Below are positions 27,001 to 33,507 of a DNA stretch of 64,000 bases, one piece after another; the first letter of the stretch is position 1; every line of letters begins with the position of its first letter. A program made the translations under genes and the position numbers. The notes under the pieces are model-generated. The model saw only the letters and a program-made list of their open reading frames with translations, did no database searches and was not told where the DNA came from. Source of the DNA: Labilithrix sp. (GTDB lineage Bacteria > Myxococcota_A > Polyangia > Polyangiales > Polyangiaceae); contig JAHBWE010000014.1 of assembly GCA_019637155.1 (NCBI GenBank), positions 248,001 to 312,000 of the forward strand. Direction: 5' to 3'.

Positions 27001-28349
27001 ATCACCGCGCCGCGCCGCCGGCGTGTCGTGAACGGGTCGAGCACGATCTGCCGGAGTCGCTCCGCGGCGAGCGCGCCGCCCTTCACGCGAAGCGCGGGGA
27101 GCACGCGCTCCGGGATCGCGTCGAGCCAACGGAGGAGCCGCTCTTCGCCTCGCATCTCCGGCGAAGCGGCGGCGGCGGCGATCGCGGCGGCGGCGATCGG
27201 GTGCTCCGCGACGTTCGCGGGCTCGAGGCGATCGAGCAGGTCCTCGAGCACCCGATGCGCGCCTGGCGCCGAGCTGTGCGCGAGGACCGCGGCGCGCCGC
27301 ACCCACCGCGTGTCCGTCGGTGGAAGCTCGGCGAGCGCGTCCACGAGCGCGGCGCGCGCGATGTACGTGACGCGCACGACCTCCTCGGCGGTCCAGCCCA
27401 CGTGCGCGTCGAAGAGCCCGAGAACGGCGCCGAGGTGCTCTTCGCGCAGGAACACGCCGTGGCGATGCGCTTCGAGCAAGAAGCGCCGCGCGGGTGCGCC
27501 GAAGCGGAGCGCGTCGCGCTCGGCGAGGGCGATCGCGCTCGAGAGATCGCTCGGCTCCGCGAGCGGCCCGAGCGCCTCGAGGGCGAGCGCCTTCGTCGCC
27601 TCCGGCGCCTCGTCGTTCAGGAGGTCTGCGAGCAGGGGGCGCGCGGAGAGGTCGCGCGCGACTGCGACCGCCGCCGCCGCGATGCGTGGCTCCGGATCGC
27701 GGAGCGCGCGCTGGAGGAGCTCGTCGCGCCGGCGACGCCTCCCTGGCGAGAGGCCGACGAGCCAGAACCTCGCGAGCTGCCGGAGCGCACGCTCTCGGAT
27801 CGTGACGTCGTCTTCGTTCGCCCCTGCGAGCAGCTCGAGACCGTCGAACGCGTCTTGTCCGGAGAGCGCGAGGTGGCGCACGGCGTCTTCGACGTGCTCG
27901 ACGACCAGCGCGCGAAGGCGTGGATCCCGCGCCCGCGCGAGCCGGCGGACGAGCCTGCTCGGATCGCCGGTGTCGGTCGACCACGACCAGCCCGTGAGGA
28001 CGGCGAGCAGGACCCCTTCGTCGAGGTGGTCGGCAAGCCCGTTCGCGTCCTCGTCCTCGCGCCGCAGCGCGACGCGGATCCACGCCACGCGAAGCCGCGC
28101 CGGCTCGAGCCGATCGAGGTCGGCCGGGAGCGTCGGGCGGTAGGGGGCGAGCGCGGCGGCGATCTCGGCGAGGAGGAGCGAGACCTCCGGCGCCAGCCGC
28201 GCGACGCGCAGCGGTATCGCCTTCGCGATCTCCGTGAGCGCGTCCGGATCCCCGACGCTCGCGAGCGCGTCGCGAAGCTGCACGAGCCGCGCGATCGCGA
28301 CAGCAGGCGCGAGCCCTTCGAGACCTTTCACCAACGCGCTCGTCGTCAT
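24075..28349 (-). CDS. Giant HEAT-repeat protein of the T6SS accessory operon
   Basis: A 1424-residue, all-helical protein from ATG 28349 without signal peptide or membrane segments. HEAT/PBS-lyase-like repeats run through its length, e.g. LRALVVEHVEDAVRHLALSG, RRAAIEALVAAGQRARGLEL, KKEAAEALAEIGTGSSVPFL and VRSAALRALRTVASRDRTLE. Such proteins are scaffolds for protein binding; several myxobacterial T6SS loci carry one. The stop TGA at 24075 may not be the real end: one base further, the frame reads EGASEAPLFVIDAAGRKIYK then P and ends in TAG at 24011, exactly where the DUF3396 GTG begins. A +1 slip at GAC-TGA would add that tail. Function unknown. Confidence 0.75.
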   Translation of the reverse strand: MTTSALVKGLEGLAPAVAIARLVQLRDALASVGDPDALTEIAKAIPLRVARLAPEVSLLLAEIAAALAPYRPTLPADLDRLEPARLRVAWIRVALRREDEDANGLADHLDEGVLLAVLTGWSWSTDTGDPSRLVRRLARARDPRLRALVVEHVEDAVRHLALSGQDAFDGLELLAGANEDDVTIRERALRQLARFWLVGLSPGRRRRRDELLQRALRDPEPRIAAAAVAVARDLSARPLLADLLNDEAPEATKALALEALGPLAEPSDLSSAIALAERDALRFGAPARRFLLEAHRHGVFLREEHLGAVLGLFDAHVGWTAEEVVRVTYIARAALVDALAELPPTDTRWVRRAAVLAHSSAPGAHRVLEDLLDRLEPANVAEHPIAAAAIAAAAASPEMRGEERLLRWLDAIPERVLPALRVKGGALAAERLRQIVLDPFTTRRRRGAVMDVLWTLASDRRALSTELARALPPSESGLLESKYLSTRDSTAAELLHDAATTGAEDVAAIDRLKVFCESGDVRFEADVRRLFREVFRTYVREALEGDFTIKRLLMPELEQLVFRYGRHLVKDGRAVRRWVDPAPETGRDLVLSLVVDWLADPVEPPSDPITVALLETASRHAPDGAYLRAIEPYWRRGGTNVRRAAIEALVAAGQRARGLELSLGRLVADASLDARVLTQALAAVRTLRASWAEPLVRDVLERREMAVKKEAAEALAEIGTGSSVPFLVGWIGRHDNASFRASLLRALEKCAGPATVLVLVDALEVEEEARTRDLLFDALSGRVSEDVVMRLARSSHPAHRALVDACLDGRVGVAGKTAAELAARLHRAKLRPIGEDDDPAKRLRTSGFSPDAAREIVRLRAEQKERVDAAVLPLVRRGLADWIAWAESEASEVDAAAVALILDATDHSHAEHWPSLLTLVERCSASVPGAVVSFFERTLAHATPPLRQRALEIVRALPNAPSVGGLRPWRLRGRLGAVRSVAELERCFAACLEAPNVAAESSALLIEAFSLPRPSPNAEDADPELDPVFEEALTLYRADAPKRDAWIRRVAELRPLDLPPAPRPPKPPKRAPFVPASQADRDALLAKVRDEGAPLQERERAALRLLDWPDAGAESAVLDAYLLGRLDLPADRLPSIARWMTAAPSAAVRSRVLSIAPHLNDAQLRSFVPEWMGAWTQGSELAGVLLSSIEQERLLPFVIAEARAGRLSFARLLRPDHSTGTSPSVALNALVALAAEAAPREVEHLIRPVRPAEEAEPDDTVDPVDPIEGRSLDQLRALLDEKGVEKGLAVRAVHALTRFGERAVDPLARLALDRRAQVRSAALRALRTVASRDRTLEVTAQVLEMETRRDVVLSLMASLGHGRHEPSLPGLLERLTDRDPRIQKGAHAALRAWGRDVIPALRHASRRARPDRRHAFDALIADLD

Positions 28350-28426
28350 CTCGAAGACGATAGTGCGTGGGCGAGAACCCCTGCTTTCTTGGTGATGGAG
28401 ACAATGTATGACAGTATCCGACCTCG

Positions 28427-30157
28427 ATGGAGCCCCGTCCGGTCTTTGCGGCGATCGGTCTGTTTTTCGGCGGTCTCATCGTCGGCTCGGCCGGCGGTGG
28501 GAGCCGGGAAGGCAGCGCGCACGCGGCGACGACGGGGCCGGACGGGAAGCCCGAGCTCACCGCGCGCGCCCAGGCGGCGCGCGGTCTGGTCTCGCCCGCG
28601 CTGCGACGGACCACGAGTCGGGGCGGCGATCTCGATCCGACTCCGGCCGCCGGCGGCGGGCGCTGCGCGATCCGCAGCTCCGCGCACCGGCCCGACGCGA
28701 TGACCCGGGCCGACGACGCGCTCCACGGGCTGAAGCTCCCCGCGCTGCCGATCGTGCACCCGACGCTCGTGATGCGGTACGTGCAGTACTTCACCGAGAG
28801 CTACGAAGGCCGGAAGAACTTCGCGGAGTCGGTGCGCCGGAGCGGGCGCTTCCAGGAGCTCATCGCGAAGACGCTCCGTGAGCGCGGGCTCCCCGCCGAT
28901 CTCGCCGCCGTCGTCCTCATCGAGAGCGGCTTCTCCACCGACGCCGTGTCGAGCGCGGGGGCGGCGGGCCTCTGGCAGTTCATGCCCTCGACCGCGCGCG
29001 CCTACGGGCTCGCGATCGAGTCGACGATCGACGAGCGCGCCTCGATCTGGCGCTCCACCGAGGCCGCGGCCCACCACCTCTCCGATCTCTACGAGCGCTT
29101 CCGCTCCTGGGACCTCGCCCTCGCGGCTTACAACATCGGGTACGAAGGCCTCGAGCGCCGGCTCGACGAGGCCGACACCGACGACTTCTGGACGCTCGCC
29201 GACACGCCCGACGTGCTCCCGAAAGAGACCGCGGACTACGTCCCGAAGGTGCTCGCCGCGGCGCTCATCCTGCAGAACCTCGAGGAGCTCGGCTTCGGCG
29301 ACATCGACCGGCTCGCGCCGATCGACGCCGGCGAGCTCGACGTCGCGGGCGGCACCGATCTCGCGACCGTCGCGCGCGCCGCGGGCACCAGCGTGCGCGT
29401 GCTGCGCGAGCTCAACCCCGAGCTCCTCTCGGACATCGTGCCCGATCGCGGCGAGCGCACGACGCTCCACGTCCCGCGCGCCGGCGTGTCCCGCGCGCGC
29501 GTGATGCTGCCGAAGCTCTCCGCCGATCCCGACGGCGCGCCGCGCGTCTCCGACGATTTCGATTGGGGTCGCGACGACGTGCGCTCGGGCCGCTCGCGCC
29601 TCGAGCGCACCTCCGCCATCACGCGCACGCGCACGAAGCGCCGCGTGAAGCGCCACTCCGTCGCGATCGAATCGGCGAGCACGGCGCGGGCGGAGCACAC
29701 CGCGAAATCGAAGCCGCGCGACCGTGCGGCGGACGCGCCGGCGGAGGAGCGCACCGACACCCGCGACGCTCGCGACGCTCGTGACACCCGCGATGCTCGC
29801 GACACCCGCGATGCTCGCGACGCGGAGCACGAGACCCGCTCCGAGGCGGCTTCGCGCGAAGCACGGCCGACCGACGAACCGTCCGCCGAGGCGCGCACGC
29901 TCGACGAGCCGAGCGACCGCGCCCCGACGCAGCCGGAGCCGCCTCCCGCCGCCGTCGTGACGACCGAGCGCGTGTTTTACCGCGTCGTCCCGGGCGACTC
30001 GGTCGCGCAGATCGCGGCGACGGTGGGCCTCACCGTCGATCAGCTCCTCGCCCAGGCCCATGTCTCGACCGCCGATCAAATCAAGGTCGGCGCCCTCCTC
30101 GACCTCCGCGTCCCGAAGGACGGCGTGAGCGAGTCCCGCCGCCCGCTCGCACGCTGA
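28427..30157 (+). CDS. MltD-like lytic transglycosylase with LysM domain
   Basis: A 576-residue exported protein. A short N-terminal signal/anchor (FAAIGLFFGGLIVGSAGG) is followed by a goose-type lysozyme/SLT domain at about residues 145-290 with the catalytic Glu166 in VVLIESGFS, then AGAAGLWQFMPSTARAYGL and LALAAYNIGYEG. A degenerate LysM-like segment (about 305-350) precedes a low-complexity linker including tandem RDARDT units (29755-29822), and a clear C-terminal LysM domain begins FYRVVPGDSVAQIAATVGLT. Such enzymes cleave peptidoglycan with 1,6-anhydro-MurNAc formation during wall remodelling. It is divergent from the HEAT gene; a weak promoter-like TTGGTG-N17-CAGTAT lies at 28389-28417. 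Confidence 0.85.
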   Translation: MEPRPVFAAIGLFFGGLIVGSAGGGSREGSAHAATTGPDGKPELTARAQAARGLVSPALRRTTSRGGDLDPTPAAGGGRCAIRSSAHRPDAMTRADDALHGLKLPALPIVHPTLVMRYVQYFTESYEGRKNFAESVRRSGRFQELIAKTLRERGLPADLAAVVLIESGFSTDAVSSAGAAGLWQFMPSTARAYGLAIESTIDERASIWRSTEAAAHHLSDLYERFRSWDLALAAYNIGYEGLERRLDEADTDDFWTLADTPDVLPKETADYVPKVLAAALILQNLEELGFGDIDRLAPIDAGELDVAGGTDLATVARAAGTSVRVLRELNPELLSDIVPDRGERTTLHVPRAGVSRARVMLPKLSADPDGAPRVSDDFDWGRDDVRSGRSRLERTSAITRTRTKRRVKRHSVAIESASTARAEHTAKSKPRDRAADAPAEERTDTRDARDARDTRDARDTRDARDAEHETRSEAASREARPTDEPSAEARTLDEPSDRAPTQPEPPPAAVVTTERVFYRVVPGDSVAQIAATVGLTVDQLLAQAHVSTADQIKVGALLDLRVPKDGVSESRRPLAR

Positions 30158-30159
30158 CG

Positions 30160-30300
30160 CTACGCGCGAAGCGTGATCCGAAGCGGCGCCGCCTTCGCTC
30201 GTAGGCGCGGCGGCTCGATGAACACGCAGACTCCGTCGTGTACCTCGTAGCGCTGCATGACCGTGAACGGGGCGCGCGCGCCGTCGAGGAAGCCTTCCAT
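30160..30300 (-). CDS. 46-aa ORF downstream of the Uma2-type gene
   Basis: From ATG 30300, 17 bp after the Uma2 stop on the same strand, the product is MEGFLDGARAPFTVMQRYEV followed by HDGVCVFIEPPRLRAKAAPL and ending RITLRA. Third-position GC is high, as in real genes here, and the sequence alternates strands and turns convincingly. No family recognised. The frame is also open upstream inside the Uma2 repeats but there it is clearly a shadow. It could be a small protein or the 3' remnant of a longer gene. Confidence 0.35.
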   Translation of the reverse strand: MEGFLDGARAPFTVMQRYEVHDGVCVFIEPPRLRAKAAPLRITLRA

Positions 30301-30316
30301 GATGACGGCGTCCGGG

Positions 30317-31177
30317 TTACGTGGGCCACGCGCGCGTTCGCGCGATCGCCCCGATGAGCGCGCGGAGGGCGTGCTCGTCCATTCCGGTGAGGCTGGCCTC
30401 GCGTTCGGGACTGAGCTCGATCCCGAGCTCCTGACACTGTACGCGCACGCTCTCGCGGATGCCTTCTTCGATGCCCTTGCGCGTGCCCTCTTCGATGCCC
30501 TTGCGCGTGCCCTCTTCGATGCCCTTGCGCTTGCCTTCTTGCCGTCCTTGGCGGATTCCATCGCGATGGCCGGCGCGGCGCTCGCTCGCGAGGCGCTGCA
30601 TGAGGATCGGGTTCTCCTTCGTCAGCAAGGCGCGCGCGACCTCGTTGTCGCGCTCGATCGCGTCGAGGAGGGCAGCGATGGCGAGCGGGCGCACGAGGCA
30701 CTCGTCCTCGATCGCGCCGTCGAGGCTGAGCAGGCGCCAGCCGTTCGACTCTCGCGACCATTCGAGGACCTCGAATTCGTTCACGTCGATGCAGAAGACG
30801 CGTGGCACGCCGCGCGCTGCCAGCTTCGCCGCCTTCGCCGTGATTCGGGCGCGCGATTGCGTATCGCAGATCTCGAACGCGAGGCGTTCGAGGAGCCGGC
30901 CGCCTGTCACCGGATCCCGCTCCGCGGGGAAGACGCTGGCGTCGGGCGCGAAGTCGTTCTTCTTGTCCGTCCGCGTGAGGAGGTCGACCGCGGCGCGGTA
31001 GCTCGCCGTCGCGTGCGCAGCGAGCAGCATCGCGAGGTCGCCGTTCGTGACGGCATGCGGATCGTCCGCCGGCTCGGTGAGGACGATCTGCCCGTCGATC
31101 ATCTCTTCGCGCGTCTCCGGCTGGACGGCGCGCTCGTCGACCGGAGGAAGCGGATCGTCCTTCCCCGGTGCATACAT
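30317..31177 (-). CDS. Uma2 / DUF820-type endonuclease-like protein with repeat tail
   Basis: A 286-residue protein from ATG 31177. The first 190 residues resemble the Uma2 family of restriction-endonuclease-like (PD-(D/E)xK) proteins: ETREEMIDGQIVLTEPADDP and FAPDASVFPAERDPVTGG carrying the central Asp, then LAFEICDTQSRARITAKAAK with the conserved Glu, followed by GVPRVFCIDVNEFEVLEW. In many Uma2 members the second motif is E-x-S/K; here the position after Glu is I-C, so catalysis is doubtful. The C-terminal part is a basic/acidic helix built from three KGIEEGTR units. Uma2 genes occur in many copies in myxobacteria and cyanobacteria with no settled role. Confidence 0.75.
   Translation of the reverse strand: MYAPGKDDPLPPVDERAVQPETREEMIDGQIVLTEPADDPHAVTNGDLAMLLAAHATASYRAAVDLLTRTDKKNDFAPDASVFPAERDPVTGGRLLERLAFEICDTQSRARITAKAAKLAARGVPRVFCIDVNEFEVLEWSRESNGWRLLSLDGAIEDECLVRPLAIAALLDAIERDNEVARALLTKENPILMQRLASERRAGHRDGIRQGRQEGKRKGIEEGTRKGIEEGTRKGIEEGIRESVRVQCQELGIELSPEREASLTGMDEHALRALIGAIARTRAWPT
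30461..30532. repeat. Three 24-bp tandem repeats in the Uma2 gene
   Basis: Units at 30461-30484, 30485-30508 and 30509-30532 differ by one base each from gccctcttcgatgcccttgc plus gcgt. They encode KGIEEGTR repeated in frame (minus strand), extending a charged helix. In-frame 24-bp units allow length variation without loss of the reading frame. Confidence 0.9.
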
Positions 31178-31222
31178 GCCGTGAGCGTAGCAGAACGCCT
31201 GCGCCGTTCCGGTCGCGCCGAG

Positions 31223-32035
31223 CTAAGGCATCGAGATCGCGACCTCGGCGATGCGCGCGACGGTCGTATGGAAGCGCGTGAGCGCGTTGACGAGCGCGGC
31301 CTGCGCCGGACCGCGCGCGTGATCGAAGAGCCCCAGCTTCGCGTGGAGCGACGTGCGCGTGCGCGCGAACGAGGCGTGCGGCTCGCTCGCCCCGCGGCCC
31401 TGCCGCTTCGCGTTCGGGTAGCCCAAGAGGGCGGTCTGCCACGTCGAGATCGTCTCCTCGAGCTCCGTCGCGAACGGCGCGAGCTCGCCCTTCTCGAGCG
31501 AGACCTCGATCGTCGCGCCGCGCGGGATCGACCTCGTCTCGACGCGGAAGCCCGGCTCGGGCCACGCGCGCGGGTACGCGCTCGGCTCCGTGAGCCAGCC
31601 CTCGAGCTCGCGATCGCGGACCGAGAGGCGCGTGCCGTCCGGCGGGAGCGAGCCGACGATCGAGATCGTCTTCAGCTCGCTCGGATGGGCGCATCCCGCG
31701 AGGTGCTCGACGAAGACGCGGAGGAACACCGGCGCGACGCCCGCGACGAGGAGGCGGAACGCGTAGCGCGGGCCGAGCTCGTCCGGCGCGGGATCGCCCT
31801 CGCCGGTCGGGCCCGCCTCGAGCGCGGCGCGACCCATGGAAGGCGCGAAATCCGATGAACCCGCGAGCCCGCGGTTCACGCACGCGACGAAGCCGCCGAC
31901 CGCCCACGGCGCGAGCGGCAACTCGGCGGGGCCGGTGAGCTCGAGGACGACGTCGAGCGTCTGCGGCTCGGTGCTCCCGCGGTAGGCGACATCGAAGCCG
32001 ACGCCGGCGAGGCGCGGATGGACCGCGATCGCCAT
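31223..32035 (-). CDS. Unknown 270-aa protein next to candidate T6SS effector
   Basis: A 270-residue cytoplasmic-type protein from ATG 32035, which overlaps the stop of the candidate effector gene (ATGA). The N-terminal half is strand-rich (LAGVGFDVAYRGSTEPQTLD, YAFRLLVAGVAPVFLRVFVE) and the C-terminal half mixed with long helices (ALVNALTRFHTTVARIAEVA). I do not recognise a family. Its position directly after a PAAR-like gene and a putative effector makes it a candidate immunity protein or adaptor/chaperone for that effector; this is inference from context only. It has no signal peptide, as expected for protection against a nuclease acting on DNA or RNA. Confidence 0.6.
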   Translation of the reverse strand: MAIAVHPRLAGVGFDVAYRGSTEPQTLDVVLELTGPAELPLAPWAVGGFVACVNRGLAGSSDFAPSMGRAALEAGPTGEGDPAPDELGPRYAFRLLVAGVAPVFLRVFVEHLAGCAHPSELKTISIVGSLPPDGTRLSVRDRELEGWLTEPSAYPRAWPEPGFRVETRSIPRGATIEVSLEKGELAPFATELEETISTWQTALLGYPNAKRQGRGASEPHASFARTRTSLHAKLGLFDHARGPAQAALVNALTRFHTTVARIAEVAISMP

Positions 32036-32607
32036 CAGCACGCCTCGCCGCAGGACTCGCAGCCGACCTCGATCACCTTCGTGTCGCGGCTGATGTGCTG
32101 GAACTCCTCGAGCTTGCCGGGCTCGTACGTGTCCGTCGGGGCCTTGACCTCGATGGGCTTGTTGTCGAGCGTGCCGGCGGGAAATACCGGCTTCGCGTTC
32201 GGCGGCTCGGCCTTGAGCCATGCGGCGCCGAGCTTTGCCCAGGCGGTGAGGCTCGGGCTCTTGGGCGCGCCGCTGCTCGCGGCGTTCGTTGCACAGACGC
32301 GGCGCGCCGCTTGCGCGTTCTTGCCGGTGCCGCGCGCGACGACGGCGGCGATGGACTCGCTCGCCTTCGGCGCCGTGTACGTGTCGTCGCCCTTGATCGT
32401 CTCCGCGAGCGCGGTGCCGACCGGCTTCGTCTTCTCGAGCGCCTCGAAGAAGAAGTCGTTGAACGTGCCGTTCCGGTCCTCGGGCTTCGTGCCTTGATAC
32501 GCCTCGACCGAGGCCTTGAACGCCTTGCACGCGGCGTCCTGCGCCGAGAGGCCCATCGCGGGCGCGCCGGCGGAGATGATGGTGCCGATGCCCTTGTTGC
32601 CCGGCAT
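32035..32607 (-). CDS. Candidate T6SS effector with VRR-Nuc-like motif
   Basis: A 190-residue protein from ATG 32607, 4 bp after the DUF4150 gene. The C-terminal ~50 residues read GTLDNKPIEVKAPTDTYEPG then KLEEFQHISRDTKVIEVG. D148-x4-E153-x-K155 is a PD-(D/E)xK-like core, and the PG-x3-EFQ (Gln170) segment resembles the VRR-Nuc nuclease pattern in which a conserved Gln follows the E-x-K strand. It ends in a CESCGEAC cluster (Cys183, 186, 190). The N-terminal ~120 residues are helical and Ala-rich. Order DUF3540, DUF4150 (PAAR-like), this gene, 270-aa gene is a classical tip-effector-partner layout. Nuclease activity and delivery are predictions from motif and context, not from a search. Confidence 0.5.
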   Translation of the reverse strand: MPGNKGIGTIISAGAPAMGLSAQDAACKAFKASVEAYQGTKPEDRNGTFNDFFFEALEKTKPVGTALAETIKGDDTYTAPKASESIAAVVARGTGKNAQAARRVCATNAASSGAPKSPSLTAWAKLGAAWLKAEPPNAKPVFPAGTLDNKPIEVKAPTDTYEPGKLEEFQHISRDTKVIEVGCESCGEAC

Positions 32608-32611
32608 CGCT

Positions 32612-32977
32612 TCAGCCGTTCCCGTCGCTCATGTCGAGCGTGCGCACGACGCCGCCGCCTTCGGCCGTGACGTCGGGGCTCGCCATGACGATCTCGCACA
32701 TGCCCATGAACTTGCTGCTCATGATCCCGCCCGCGACGCCGGGGTTGTCGCCGTTGGAGAGGGCGCTCTTGCCCTTCTTCGTCCAGATCGGCGTCCCCAT
32801 CGCGAACGTCTTCGTCGCGTAACCCGGGCCCATCGTCGAAGACAGCGCGATGTTCGGGTACGGGATCGGGATCGGCGGCGCCGGCGGCGCGGGCGTCTTG
32901 CACACGTCGACCGGCGCCATCGCGGTGTGCACGGAGGCGACGCTCGCGACCAGCTTCATTTGGCTTACGACCGGCAT
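32612..32977 (-). CDS. DUF4150 PAAR-like T6SS tip protein
   Basis: A 121-residue protein from ATG 32977 with GGGAG upstream. It carries the DUF4150 signature VCKTPAPPAPPIPIPYPNIA at about residues 25-44 and the following strand-turn pattern, including GTPIWTKKGKSALSNGDNPG and GIMSSKFMGMCEIVMASPDV. DUF4150 proteins are PAAR-like: they cap the VgrG spike and carry or recruit effectors. It is preceded by DUF3540 (17 bp) and followed by a putative effector (4 bp). Three VgrG genes are transcribed divergently right beside this block. Confidence 0.88.
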   Translation of the reverse strand: MPVVSQMKLVASVASVHTAMAPVDVCKTPAPPAPPIPIPYPNIALSSTMGPGYATKTFAMGTPIWTKKGKSALSNGDNPGVAGGIMSSKFMGMCEIVMASPDVTAEGGGVVRTLDMSDGNG

Positions 32978-32994
32978 CGTTCGTCTCCCTCAGT

Positions 32995-33438
32995 TCAGTT
33001 CAGGTGGAGCATGCGGCCGACGATCTTGTGCACCGCGGAGGCGCGCGACGTGATCTGCTCCGCGAACGACTCGATCGTGCCGTACGCGCGCACCGCGAAC
33101 GCGGCCGCGCCGCTCGCGACCGTGAACTCGTCCTTCGCGCGGATCTTCACCCGCGCCGCGCGGATGACGTACTCGTCCGCCTCCTCGATCCCGGGCGTCG
33201 GGCTCGTGCGCAGCGCGCCGAGGATCGTCCATGCGCCGTCCGCGCGCTCGACCACGAGCCGCTCTGCGCGCGCGATGGCCGTCGCGACGACCGACGGATG
33301 GACGGAAGGATCGAGCGACGCGACGTGCTCGGCCCGGCCGACGCGGATGCGCGCGCGATCACCTTCGAGGAGCAGCGCGATCGCCGTCGTGACGGTGGGG
33401 ACGGCCTCTTCCGGTTCTTCCATCCGCGCGTGCTGCAT
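32995..33438 (-). CDS. DUF3540 T6SS accessory protein
   Basis: ATG 33438 is chosen as start (147 residues) because AAGGAG lies 5 bases before it; a GTG at 33474 would add 12 residues. The end, DEYVIRAARVKIRAKDEFTV followed by ASGAAAFAVRAYGTIESFAE, QITSRASAVHKIVGRM, is the typical DUF3540 pattern. DUF3540 is always found with DUF2169, DUF4150 and VgrG genes and is thought to assist effector or spike assembly. Only about 70 bp separates it from the first vgrG on the opposite strand, so the promoters of both must overlap there. Confidence 0.8.
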   Translation of the reverse strand: MQHARMEEPEEAVPTVTTAIALLLEGDRARIRVGRAEHVASLDPSVHPSVVATAIARAERLVVERADGAWTILGALRTSPTPGIEEADEYVIRAARVKIRAKDEFTVASGAAAFAVRAYGTIESFAEQITSRASAVHKIVGRMLHLN

Positions 33439-33507
33439 GCCGGCTCCTTGTCGTCCGAGTGAAGACATGTTCACCGTACCACGGAGGCGCTAGCCTCGAG
33501 AGGACCG

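Noticed and set aside
24468..28703. A 1411-codon plus-strand frame opposite the giant HEAT gene
   Set aside because: Composition is Arg/Glu-rich shadow sequence antisense to a protein with regular HEAT repeats; no domain likeness.
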